A DNA stretch of 64,000 bases from assembly GCF_030272615.1 (NCBI RefSeq), contig NW_026728916.1, positions 1-64,000 on the forward strand, in the 5' to 3' direction. The stretch is from Cryptomeria japonica (taxonomy: Eukaryota > Streptophyta > Pinopsida > Cupressales > Cupressaceae). Shown here piece after piece: positions 9,936 through 20,901 of the stretch (position 1 is the stretch's first letter; each line of letters begins with the position of its first letter). A model generated the notes under the pieces. The model did no database searches and was not told the origin of the DNA. It saw only the letters and a list, made by a program, of their open reading frames with translations. The position numbers and the translations under genes are program-made.

Positions 9936-12225
9936 ATGTTGATCAAACATTTCACGTAAAATTCGACCTTGTAAAACATTTCTGAATTCCCATTTTAAAT
10001 TTTACTATAGATTAAAAAGTTTTTTTCTAATTTAGTTTGGATTTTAGAAATATGGCATGTTTCAATTACTTTTTAAAATATAATTCATATTATATTATAA
10101 ATGATAACATAAATATTGTTAGTAAAAAAGATGTTCTATGTTTATGTTTTTTTAAGGAGAGATGATGTAAGATTATATCTATGTAAGATAGACAATTGCT
10201 TTATTAATCACTTTTATTTTTTTGTCCTATCTATTATCGAAAAGTTGTAGACTAATCTAATTATGAAAATAATGTTCTTCATTAATTTTACAAGAAATGC
10301 CTAACAAATCATGGTTCATGGTTACATATGACACGATGGAAAGCCAAAATTAATGTAAATATAAATGAACAAAAAATGTCCCATATCTAACATAGTGATC
10401 TTTCTACTATAGACAACCATCATAGCAATCCTCAAGAATTTATCTATATTATACTAATATGTTTATGTAAAAATAGATTGATTTCTTAAAATTATTTATT
10501 TTAGTCTCACAATTTGCACATGAAGTAATCAAAATTTAGTTTATTAAAACGGACTTTTTCTCCTCAATATGAAATACTTTTATTTTTGTGATTATATATC
10601 AAGATCAATTAATAGAGCATTTCCAAAGGTCAATAATGTGATGGCATATGTCATCTTCATAGTTGCATATTTAGAATCTCAATAAACATTATTTTTACAA
10701 TACTTTGATGATCCCTCTATAATCATTACCCTATGTAAAGTATGAGATAGCCCTTCAAACCATGTCTTCCCTACCATTTCAATTTAAACTAGGTTGTGTA
10801 TATATGAACTATTTGTTGTGACCTTCTAAAAATTTAAACCAATCCTAAATATCATAATAAATGGGTTTCTCTTTTGAATGGTTGAACTCCAAAACTATCT
10901 TTCCTTATTTTAAGTTCTTCCTTGTCAACTAAATAGAATCACTCGATGATTGATTGATCATATGAACTCTTGACCTCATTTGTATACATGTATACTACTA
11001 ATCTCACTCTATCTTGATGTTTTTATCATGTGTTGTGGAAACTTATATGACCAATATATAGGATGTCCATATATAAAATAATTTTATTAAAAATTGTAAT
11101 GTCTACCTCAAAAAAATATATACCTCTTCAAGAGTAATATCTTCCTATTGTTCTATGTATTTTGTTCTAAGTATGTTAAAAACTAGCCTCTTTATAATGG
11201 TTGTATTTTCCCTTTGCTAATTGCATATATTATATCCTTATCAAACCAGCCTCTACCTTTATCTAAACATTTCTACCTTATTGATATTGGTTCCTTATTT
11301 ATACGAACCTATTGATAGGCTTCTTAAAAAAATTATAGTTTTACAGTGTTCGAACCATACTTTATATTCATCTTTAGGACATTGACATATCATGAAGCCT
11401 TCACATGATCTAGCTATTATTATCCGATCTTATGGAAGTTTTATTTTTTTTCTTTACATGCAACTCCATTTTTTATAATTTCTAAAATTTATTCAATAAC
11501 TCAAGTTGATAACCAGGTTGGAATAGCATGGCCTTCATTCTAGTAACTATCCTATTTTAAGTAGTCATTTTTCTTCCCACTTCTGTTTATTTCAACAACA
11601 CATCTTTCCACCAAAGTACAACATGCAATTTTATCTTGGTTTATGTTACCTTGATTCTGTTGGGGTCCTCTATTTGATTATACTCAAAATATTTTTACAT
11701 TTCAATTAGCTAAGGAATTAGATGTTCTAAACCTAGACACACTAAGAAACTTCAAATTTTCATTTTCGTTATTTTTTCTAATCTCGAAAATAAGATTAAT
11801 TAATTTATAATCTCTAACATCCATTCCATTTAGATCATTTTCCCATCTCACACTCTATACTCTCCAATGTTCATGGCCATTTCCATCCTCTTAAAATAAA
11901 TCCATTATAATTTACATTTTAATTATGGATTCACTCTATTGATCTGAAATTATTTTTATTAGAGGAATACTCTCTTCATTACTCTCATTCCTCACTACAA
12001 CATCCTTTGTCAAAATCCTATGCAAGGATACACACACTCTCTCTTACACATTGTTTTGGATTATTGCTAACCTTAAAGTGAGAATAGTGCATTCCTTCCT
12101 GTATTTGTAGCACGGTATGATAACAATGGATTTGATATAGTAAACTCACAAATCAATTTGTAGCAGTACACAGGATGGAATTGGGATAAATTATCTCGTA
12201 CAAATGTGGCATCAAACACAATTAT
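9936..12225. repeat. decayed interspersed repeat inserted between the divergent promoters
   Basis: AT-rich, with no open frames of note. It is matched in inverted orientation by about 29200-30380, for example gagtataatcaaatagaggac and gagtgattctatttagttg, with shared blocks over more than 1 kb. At locus 2 the same interval between the two promoter blocks is only about 70 bp (48710-48780), so this is most simply an insertion. Family not determined; on the reverse strand it has short fragments reminiscent of plant LINE ORF1, but too decayed to call. Confidence 0.55.
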
Positions 12226-12234
12226 TGGCCGTCT

Positions 12235-12609
12235 AGAGATAAAAACAAAGTAATGCTTAATCAATAAATTACCAACTAGCATCGTCGACAAGTACATGTA
12301 CAGACTGTAAACGCTTTCCTCGAATCCCCTTTCCTTTCGTCGTCTTGTGGGAGATTCTCATCAAAACAAATATGTATCAATGTCAAAGTACAAGAATGGT
12401 CCAAGAACCAGCCGGCTGCGATGAAAGCTGTCAAAAACCCAAAAAAAATAAAATATCTAAACACAAGAATGGTCCAAGAACCAACAGGGAGCCAATATAG
12501 AAGTTGTCAGAAACCGACTCATAGATTTAGTAGGGTATTGTTATACAAGGCGATCCCCACTCCCCACTAAGCAGGCCTGCAACTAAAGGCTAGAAAAATT
12601 AAGTCCACA
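12235..12609 (+). promoter_or_regulatory. subtype-2 protease promoter region
   Basis: Matches 48780-48990 and 45130-45470 in the same orientation (aacaaagtaatgcttaat, gactgtaaac.cttt, gtcgtcttgtgggagattc, acacaagaatggtcc). It carries TATACAAG at 12542-12549, followed by cgatccccactcc, which is also found after the TATA box at 45406. The putative initiation site near 12575 gives a short leader before the ATG at 12610. Confidence 0.7.
12542..12549 (+). promoter_or_regulatory. TATA-like box (TATACAAG)
   Basis: Aligned with a canonical TATAAAAG at 45406-45413 in the orphan promoter. One base is changed in this copy (A to C). Confidence 0.6.
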
Positions 12610-14040
12610 ATGGCATACAAAAATGTGGTCACAATGCTTGCGGTAAATCTGTTCATGTGCTGCTTTTGTACGTTACTTCTTGCGGAAGCTATGCGCGCAA
12701 ACCACCAGTTCAGAAGTGATTCAGCCTTTAGCAGGCTCAAAAGAATGGAATCCTCAATTAAAGCTCAAAGTACAGGAAAACTGGAACCTCTAGTGGGTAT
12801 GGGTATTCCTGAGGTGGGCGAGGACAGAGCATATTTCATGATAATCGGAATGGGAACGCCACCAATAAGCATACGCTCACAAGTTGATACGGGCAGCGAT
12901 CTAATTTGGTTTGACTGCACAGCCCTCCCCACGAGTTCCTCTACCTTCAAATCTCTCCCCTGCCCATCTTCCCTCTGCTCTAATCTTCCCAATTCGACCT
13001 GTTCAACCAGCTGTCAATTTTCTCATAATTACACAGGCAGCCGGAACATATCGGGCGAGTTATTCTCGGAGACCTTCACCATGACAAATGGAAGCGGGAC
13101 TTCGCATTCCTTTGCTGGAGTAGCATTTGGGTGTAGCCATGACACCCAGCGAGACGGCGAGGTGGGTGCTGACGGCGTAGTGTGGAAAAATAGCCTCGTC
13201 GGGAGAAATGGCGTCGTGGGGCTTGGGCGACGGAAATTATCGCTCATCTCACAGATTGGCGAGTCTAAATTTTCCTACTGTCTTGCCGATGATTACTCGG
13301 AAGACTACGATGACATATCCTCCACGCCTCTCCTTTTCGGCAGCGCAGCAGAATTGAGCGCCACAGGAGTGTAGTCGACGATGATGATAAAAAACTCAGC
13401 CACGCCGGAGCTCAACAGCTACTATTACCTCTCAGTGGAAGGAATAAGTGTGGGGAACTTATCTGTGAATATTCCGCAAGGAACGTTCGATATACAAGCG
13501 AATGGAAGCGGGGGATTCATCATTGACTCTGTAACACCGTATACTGTTTTACCGAATGGAGCCTTCACTGCAGTAGGATCTGTTTTGGATTCTTTTTTGG
13601 ATTCTTCTCCTTGGTACAAGAGAATTAACATCTCTCGAGATGGGTTTAGTCTATGCTATCAAGCAACTTATGCCTTTGCACCTTATCTGAATATGACGTT
13701 TCACATGGGTGGGGGCGCAGACTATGTTATTGAAGGAAAACAGAATTTCATTACATATACAGACGTTGATCCATCTGTAGTGTGTCTGGCAGTGCTGGAT
13801 ATGGGGGATGCTTCTGTTGAAGGTGTGCCAGCCGTCCTTGGAAATTTCCAACAACAAAATTATCATATTCTCTACGACAATGGCAATGAGACTCTTTCGT
13901 TTGTCCCCACCAATTGCAGGCGTCTTATCAATGGCCCTTTATTCTATCCCGAATACACACAGTCTAAAGCTCCAACTTTGAGCTGCCATGGTTTGTCGCT
14001 GGTGATACTTTCTATTGTAATTTCTTTATTAATAGATTAA
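12610..14040 (+). pseudogene. aspartic protease (A1B) subtype 2, broken by one nonsense codon and DSG to DSV
   Basis: A 476-codon frame from MAYKNVV to the stop at 14038-14040, interrupted once by TAG at 13372-13374 (codon 255) where both intact paralogs have CAG (..GVQSTM). The rest stays in frame, so the break is young or the locus is read through. Signal peptide, propeptide (RLKRMESSIKA), VDTGSDLIW (Asp93) and the Cys-rich insert are present. The insert lacks the stretch between Cys103 and SSTF that subtype 1 has. A short extra stretch (VVWKNSLVGRN) precedes GVVGLGR. The second catalytic motif reads IIDSVTPYTVLP: Asp306-Ser-Val308 instead of Asp-Ser/Thr-Gly. A hydrophobic C-terminal tail remains. 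Even with readthrough the enzyme is probably inactive. Confidence 0.9.
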
Positions 14041-14048
14041 TCAAACGC

Positions 14049-14054
14049 AATAAA
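14049..14054 (+). terminator. candidate polyadenylation signal AATAAA
   Basis: Hexamer 9 bp after the stop codon of the subtype-2 protease. It is very close to the coding end, and a more distal signal may be used. Confidence 0.3.
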
Positions 14055-14156
14055 ATTTCCAAGTTGTTGCTTGATATCAATCGTATGTTAACTGAAAGTA
14101 ACCATCGCTCCATAATGTTGAATGGGCATGTTGGATAAATAAAGAACACTATAAAT

Positions 14157-14410
14157 GAAGATATTAGTCAATAAATTATTTGATATAGTACATATAAATG
14201 ATGCCACTGATTATTCATATTTATAATTGTTTTTTTCTATTGTTGTGTAATTTAAAATAGGTTGAAACATTTTTAATAATTTTTATTATGAACATTTCAT
14301 TCAAAGATATTAGTTAATAGATTGTTTGATATAGTATTATTATTTCATATATATATATTTTTTCTTTTGTTATAATGTAATTTGAAATAGGCTGAAAATA
14401 TTTATTTGTT
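14157..14410. repeat. diverged tandem duplication, unit about 135 bp
   Basis: agatattagtcaataaatta at about 14159 recurs as agatattagttaatagattg at about 14307, and both are followed by tttgatatagta and later aatttaaaataggttgaaa or its variant. Confidence 0.6.
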
Positions 14411-16360
14411 TAGATTTGATAATGATTAAATTTTGGTTAATTTGGTCAAGCAATTTTAATTGTAATAATTGTGATGTTGAATCATATTGAACTTTTCATG
14501 AAAGTTCAATCAATTGTTTGGAGGTTCAAACTCATCAAAATGAAAAGGAATCATTCAATTTAATATTAATACAAATATATATTAAATAAAATATTAAGAT
14601 TTGTTCTTTTAGAAATTTATAAATCATGAGCAATAATAATAAGGGGTATTAACTTTTAGTAACAGCATGCTTTGCATGACATTGTGCTTTCCTCAAAATC
14701 ATTTGCACATTCCCATCTATTTAGAGTTTTGATATTTACAAATAGAAAAAACTATTGTAGCATCTCTAATAACTTTTTGTTTGTTTTCAAGAAAAGAATG
14801 ACCATTATAGCGAAATATAATCATTAAATTACCGCAATAGATGCAAAGCTCAACTTAGTTAATATATCAAGACTTTTATCCCTGCACATATGAAATGCTC
14901 TTTTTTTTATTTTTATTTTTATAGTTTTCTATATTTTTTAAATTTTCTACATCACACCCCCCAAGAATAACAAGTTTCTATTGTAATAGAAATTTAAATT
15001 GCACCTTCTAAGCTAGAAAATTTAGAAAAACCTTACATAACTTTAAATTACATTCTAATATAAGTATAAATTCATATGATAGTAGTAACAACATTCATTT
15101 AATTTAAGTGTAAAATGAGAAAAATAATGACAACATTGATATGCAAGCTAGAAAACAAATTTATTAAATTAACATTTCCCCAAGTGCATTCACAAGAAAA
15201 CTATCATGGATGGTGCAATATGGCAACTCAAAAGGAACTTCAAATGATTTATCGATTCTCTTCAATATAGGTACAATATTATTAGTGTATGATATAACAT
15301 TGTATTAATTGTTATTACACCTGATATGATGCATGTAACCTTTTGAAATGTTAGAACAACATCTTATATGACTATTCTAGCGTTTTGATGATTGGTATAA
15401 TGACACATATGATTGATGTAGGCTTCCAAAATACTAAAATAACACCTTATTTAACTAGTATAACTTTATAACAATTAGAACAACACCTTATATGACTAAT
15501 TAAATACTAAGGATGATTAGTGGTGGCTGGGAATGATGTAAACTAATAAATATGTAATTTGACCTTGCGGTTGGGATTTACTAATTTTACTCCTCCAAAG
15601 GTAGTTCTTAGGTATGGTTGACTAGAAATATAATAAAGAATTCATATCCATAAGTTTTTAATGCACACCAACTCTCTAAAGCCTTCAAAATTAATGCAAC
15701 AACCCTTAAATACAATAAGAAAAATTCTATTACCTCTATAATATATCTTTAAATATCTAATGAATCAATGAAGTATTTAATAAACTATTATCTCGTAGGT
15801 CTATCTCTCAAAAATCTATCAAAAAATGGTCAAACACAGGTGTTGGGCACCCTACTCGAGGTGTTTCCACCTATTCAAAAGTCATCACAACTTTTAATAG
15901 TCTACTCTATGCTCTTATACCACTTTTGATGTTAGATATAAACTTGCACACACAGAAAAAAAGGAAGAAGGGTTATGTTGTATAATGTCTTCCCTAAATC
16001 AAAATCCATGCTAGTGTTCCCAACTTGATAATAACTATAATCATGAAAAAAAATGCACACCTAAAAAAGATGGAAGAAAAATAATATTGAAATGTTAAAT
16101 GAAATGATTACACCTTAAGAATGAAACCCTCTCATGGAGTTTTGCATAATTTTAGTGGCGTAATGATATTTATGGAAGTCCTCCAAATGTTTTGTACAAC
16201 CATTAAGATATAAGTTATCTAAAGCAGATACCGAGTTGAATAGTTTAGATTGGTTAATAGGAAAATGATAGCTAAATTTCAGTATAACAGATGTCAAACC
16301 AAAATTCTCAAAATCTTATCTTATTTATGGTTTCCGACTCATCTATTATTATTGTAGTTT

Positions 16361-17050
16361 CTATCTGAATCAATCGCATAAGAAAAGAAGAGCTAGAAAG
16401 CAACGAAGTTTCTGCCTATGAATGCAGGGACTGAGTTTGCGAAAAGGAGTCAGTCTATGGTTGAGCCACTTGCAAACTATGAAATGGTTCTCCATTGTGT
16501 GTATGGTTCTCCACTTGTAGACAGTTGTGAAATGGTTCTTCAGGGTTCTCCATTCAATTTCAAAAGATTCTTTCCCCTCCATTGAATTTAAAAATTTACT
16601 AAGGCATACCTTAGTTAAACTTCCCCACCACCTTGTCCAGCATACCCTTGAGATTCTGTTGATCCAGTCGCCTATAGATAAGTAGGGGGTAGCTTCGCCG
16701 AGAGCACCTGTTCCAGATCCTGAAGCAGCGAAGAGAGCAAAGGCAAAGCCCAGTAGCAAAAGGTGATACTACCAAGCCATAAAGTTCTCGCGAGCTACCC
16801 CCCACCAATATTGATAGCTTGTTCCGACTTTATGCACATTGCCTAGTTTATCCTAATAAGCATCCGTATAATAACCAGCAGCACCAGAGCAAGCAGAGGC
16901 AGTAGTAGGAGAGGCGTAGGAAATGGCGAGAGCATAGGCTTCAGTGGCAAAGCAAGCACCACAACTAATAGCATCAGAGCTGGTCTACAACCTATATTAA
17001 CAAATCTTCCAAAATTTTGTCTATCAGAAATTATTGTCAACTAAAACTTT
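16361..17050 (-). other. unassigned stretch, perhaps the 3' part of the ABCG fragment
   Basis: Slightly GC-richer than its surroundings. On the minus strand one frame reads RELYGLVVSPFATG, which could be a degraded form of the 'TLYGLV.SQ' region near the end of PDR transporters. Other frames give Ala/Ser-rich text. Position and orientation fit a continuation of the transporter relic at 17060-18360, but the match is too weak to extend it with confidence. Confidence 0.3.
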
Positions 17051-17059
17051 CATCAACTA

Positions 17060-18360
17060 ACAGATTTTTTGATTTGAATACCCCGCATGTCATTAGATTT
17101 TATAAAATTTAAGACTTCCTGGTCGATTACACCTGTTGTGATGCTTTTCACTCCATTCAGTCTACTAGAGCCTAAGAATATATTTGCAGCATACATGGTT
17201 CCCATCATCATGAACAGGTCCTGTTCGCTATCTTGCTCTTGATTTTATTACACTTGAATCTTAGTAATTATGGATTAGAATTAAAACAAAAACACAGATA
17301 TTGCTTACTATGAAATTTGAATATTCCAATTGAACTATAGAGTGCCATATTTTATCGTGAAAAGTTAATTCAACTCCAACTTCATATCACATCGGCTCAC
17401 ATATTTGTCCCTTGTTGCCAGTAGATGATACCACAGATCAATCTTGAGATAAAAGTGAAAGAAAAACATAGCAGATTGTAACCAGGACTTCGCCAATATG
17501 TTTAAAACTGTTTCAGAAAATAACATGTAAATTGTATCCAAAGATTTTGAGCATATAGAGCTGGAAAGTAAAGATCCTTGGCAGCAGAAACATGGACACT
17601 TAACTCCTTAACTAGTTAAATATTTTACCTTTATAAAATGCTATATTTCAGTATTTGAAAATAATTAGAAGATCCAAAGATTCTGACCGAGATGGAAGAT
17701 GAAGAAGTGATTGGAAATGAATTGTTGTAATGAGCTTCACTTGTACTTACCTACAAAGATTCAATTCTTTGTAGATCTCAGTGAATTTTCTACCAAGTTG
17801 GTGCGCAACAGCCACAGAGGTTACCTCTAACATCAAAGTTGCAGGATTATGCCCATCCCTCATCTTGAGAATGGCCGGAATAGCCTTCAAGAAAATTATA
17901 CCAATATTCACTCAAACCTTGCCTCATAATTTTTAGGCATAAATGACACTCAAGAAAAACCATACTTTCTTGGTATAGGGAATTTCTTTCTACCTCAAAA
18001 TATTCTATTAGATTTTTTTATTGAAGGCCCAGTGCACCAGCATTAATGATTTCACTTTCCCACTTCACTAACAACAACTGCAATAAATGAAAAATTCACC
18101 AAGATTAGACTACAAAAAGAAGAATCTACCATTCTCAAATGTCATACCCCATGTAATTACCTCATCAAATGCTTAAAAAATATCAATACTTGGCTGGTGA
18201 ATAGTGCAAACTACGATACACCCTGTATCCACAGTATTCCGCACTGCACATATTATAATAGCAGCAACCCGAGCATCTAAAGCCGAGGTGCGCTCATCCA
18301 TGAATATGACTGAAGTTCATTTGTTGCTTCTAAAGCTCTCTTAACCAATTGACAATTTTT
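17060..18360 (-). pseudogene. ABCG/PDR-type ABC transporter fragment with introns (pseudogene)
   Basis: At least four exons of a pleiotropic-drug-resistance transporter read leftward. Exon ending at 18161: [17 protein letters not shown] (degraded Walker B/D-loop; family form MDEPTSGLDA), then [20 protein letters not shown], a stop, AFDE. Exon 17994-18077: LLLVKWESEIINAGALG, a stop, KNLIEYFE. Exon 17751-17884: AIPAILKMRDGHNPATLMLE. Exon about 17070-17620: LVKELSVHV, AKDLYFPALYAQ, YWRSPGYN, QDLFMMMGTMYAANIFLG. Intron borders keep GT and AG at the expected places, so this is a genomic fragment, not a retrocopy. In-frame stops and motif losses show it is dead. N-terminal domains and the LSGGQ-type signature are not seen. 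Confidence 0.85.
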
Positions 18361-18864
18361 TGTATTTATGGCACTTTGTAAAGCATTAAAATGCTCCAGA
18401 GGTGATAAGATCTAAGCTGGAATTATGCTGCCAAAGTAGACAAGAAGCAATCACCCAAATTGAGGAATGCTTGAATGAGTTTCTGCATTCACTCTGGTTC
18501 CAGAGAACCATAAGATTCTTCCTCTAAAATTTTATTCAAGCATAATGAATGAAACCAAAAATTGAAATAAAATGGGGAATGAATTTAGGCTTCAAGCTAG
18601 TGTTGAAAAGTGAAATTGCTCTTAGAAACCAAACATAGAAGTTCAGGTAATTCCAACCAGAGTATACATAGCATAAACAAGATATTTTCACATACACGCA
18701 CTACTTATTTGAAACATATAACTTCAAATGATACAAAAAAATTCCTATGCAAAATGTTGACAAAGAAAATCACATGGACAAACAATATGGCCAAAAAAGA
18801 TTAATTTAATCTTTACTCTTGTTGCGTAAACTAGTTACCACTAAGACAAATCTATTAGGCATAC

Positions 18865-19214
18865 CTTTATCAAATCTGCTAGATAATGTACGTCTATGTC
18901 ATCAGAAACAATCGCTTTATTGAGTTGGTTTCGTAAATGCTCTTCTTCTGTACTCTCTGCATTTATGCAGAATATACCTTCCATTTGCAAGCTCATATAA
19001 AACAAATGTCAGTGAGACCGCAAGACAATTGTGAACTCCTCAAGCACTATTCAGATGCAATGAAATATGTTTATTATGTAAGAATAGAACTACATACCTT
19101 CAAACCTCCTTAGGCATACAGCCATTCCTGCATAAGCAAAAGAATAGGGAGCACATTGTTCCCTTTTGAATCATAACAGCACAACATTGATTCTACCGAC
19201 AACCCAAAGACGCA
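18865..19214 (-). pseudogene. ROP GTPase-activating protein (RhoGAP domain) fragment, two exons
   Basis: Exon 19098-19214: CVFGLSVESMLCCYDSKGNN then LPILLLMQEWLYA, a stop, GGLK, followed by a gtatgt donor. Exon about 18865-18984: EGIFCINAESTEEEHLRN then QLNKAIVSDDIDVHYLADLIK, followed by a gtatgc donor. Plant RopGAPs (CRIB plus RhoGAP) carry the motifs FGVSTESMQ and EGIFRINAEN here. The arginine finger (GIFR) is Cys in this copy, and the acceptor before the second exon reads AA instead of AG. The rest of the RhoGAP domain does not follow within 18360-18864. It lies next to the ABCG fragment in the same orientation. Confidence 0.85.
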
Positions 19215-19715
19215 CTGCAAAATATTTTTTAAAAGGAATAAGATGCACATCCGTACAATTTGCCATTAGAAAATATATAATCCACCAGCTGTTGAATCTG
19301 AAGGATATGAAACATGACCAGACAGAATTAAAAAAGAAGCTGGAAGGCAACTATAGGAGAAGAGATGCAAATGTAGCATAGCAGACCTAGAACTAAAGAG
19401 ACCAAAAATAAAAAAAATATAATCCATCCAACTTTCATCAGTTACCGTTACTTCGTAACACTAACAAATCTATGATATCCGTCTCACCAGTTTGATCGCT
19501 ATCTGGCATGCAACATACATGATAAAAATGATTTGCCACCAGAAAAGATCACAAAGGATGAAAGAAAATATGAGAAGACAACTGTTTACTTATTTACCGA
19601 TACCAGCTCCTGTAGATCTTGCAATGTACTGGCAGAGACCTCGTCGATAGTGCGTTCTCTTGCATTGATACCTACAAATTCATCTACCAACTAATTGCAG
19701 ACTACCAAAATATGT
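19215..19715 (-). other. flank of the RopGAP fragment, no gene assigned
   Basis: On the minus strand a frame at about 19600-19680 reads RTIDEVSASTLQDLQELV, bounded by plausible splice sites. It could be an upstream exon of the RopGAP fragment, but no CRIB motif is visible and I do not assign it. Confidence 0.25.
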
Positions 19716-19720
19716 TGGAT
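19716..19720. repeat. left target-site duplication TGGAT
   Basis: Five bases immediately before the 5' LTR, repeated exactly at 28100-28104 after the 3' LTR. Confidence 0.85.
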
Positions 19721-20125
19721 TAAAGATAATTGATGTCGCAAACATGCATACAACTCATGCTTTAATTGTAGAACTCCAGTTCTTTCTATGCACAAGAAGA
19801 AAACTTTTTTCAGTTTTTTTGAGACAATTATTTCAGTTTTATTTTTAGTGGAATAAATCATGTGTACTCACATGTTTTATTTTTAGGAGACTATTCAATT
19901 AATTATTTTATTTAAATAATGCATAATGAATGTAATCAGGAATGAATTATTTGTTGGAAGAGGTTGCAACCTCTATAAAAACTCCTAAATTGCAATGTTT
20001 AGTATGGCTTGCAACAATTTAATTTGGTTTTCCAGATTTGACTAAAAGATTTGTGTTTGTAATTAAAAGATTTCTTTTCTTTAATGAATTTGTTGTAGCA
20101 GTTCTTTGTTTTTCAGAATTCAACA
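19721..20125 (+). repeat. 5' LTR of the G-patch element
   Basis: 405 bp, aligned along its length with 27652-28099 (shared gcatacaactcatg, aataaatcatgtg.actcacatg, ctatttgttggaagaggttg, ccagatttga). Its first dinucleotide is TA rather than TG, which I read as decay. Confidence 0.9.
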
Positions 20126-20127
20126 AA

Positions 20128-20139
20128 TGGTATTAGAGC
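20128..20139 (+). other. primer-binding site (tRNA-iMet type)
   Basis: TGGTATTAGAGC, one base from the usual TGGTATCAGAGC, two bases after the 5' LTR. Confidence 0.9.
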
Positions 20140-20409
20140 ATTAGAAGGGATCCATGGAAGAGTTCAAGAATTTGCAGTGTTGAAAAAGATTGTGGGAAAG
20201 TCCATTACTGTTATTGGAAGTCAGAAAGGAAGGTTGCAGATCCCTGAAAGGTGAGATTTCAGTCACCAATAATTATTGAAGTCTTTGTTTCCTTAGTCGC
20301 TTGATTGTAGAAGCTTCCATAAAAGAAGTTTGAAGAAAATTGAAAAGTCTTAGAAGAGAAAGAAGAGCGTAGAAGAAGTGTATTAGGGAAATTTAAATTG
20401 TGTGTTTGA

Positions 20410-20525
20410 ATGGGAAAAATAGGAAAAAAGACGAAAAAACAAAACACAAGTTTAATTTGTGAGAAGGATCTATTGAAAGAAGAATTGATGAAAACAAACA
20501 AGTGTAATTCAAAATTAATGGAAAC
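20410..20525 (+). pseudogene. G-patch element ORF, N-terminal part (before LINE insertion)
   Basis: Lysine-rich, coiled-coil-like text (CEKDLLKEELMKTNKCNSKL) that continues in style and register after the LINE at 26599 (LRKDIYESSCENDILKKEL). Here it is the gag-like leader of the element's single protein. The LINE entered in this coiled-coil segment. Confidence 0.6.
20508..20525. repeat. left target-site duplication of the LINE (18 bp)
   Basis: ttcaaaattaatggaaac, matched by ttcagaattgatagaaac at 26581-26598 with three transitions. A duplication of 15-20 bp directly beyond a poly(A) tail is typical of target-primed LINE insertion. Confidence 0.85.
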
Positions 20526-20901
20526 TAAAATGAGATTGAAGATGGCATCGTTCGCAAAGGAGTCTACTGGGTTTCAAGCTAGGGCATCGATGCCTTAGCT
20601 CATGGGTAGTTGTTGTCTGCTGGTGCGTCCAAGGGAGGGTGGTGGAGTTTAGTGTAGGGAGGGGAGGAGTTTCTTTAGGGGTGGTAGGTATTGGTGGTTG
20701 AGTGGTGGTCTGCGGGAGGAGGGTTGTGTTGCGCATGACAAGGGCTCGGGGTTCCCTGCAGGCCCATGGATAGCCAGTGGGGTAGGGGGGTTGTCTTCTT
20801 TTCCATTCAGTGGTGCTTGGGAGGGGTGGGTTTTTGTTACCTTGCAGGGGTGTGATTCCTTGCTTTTTCCCCTTTGGGATGTGGGTTTTTTGTGAGGTAC
20901 A

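Larger units (their letters stand above)
14041..16360. other. AT-rich intergenic stretch without a gene
   Basis: No coding similarity seen on either strand. It includes a diverged tandem duplication (14157-14410) and, near 15330-15510, loosely repeated blocks containing aacaccttatatgact. Bases 16137-16200 (gcataatttagtggcgtaatg and following) match 48988-49035, a short block also present beside the second protease locus. Confidence 0.6.

Noticed and set aside
13372-14040. Treating the two halves of the subtype-2 protease as two genes, or the TAG as an intron border or recoded codon
   Set aside because: The second half starts mid-domain, no splice signals flank the stop, and the two intact paralogs end normally; a CAG to TAG change explains it.
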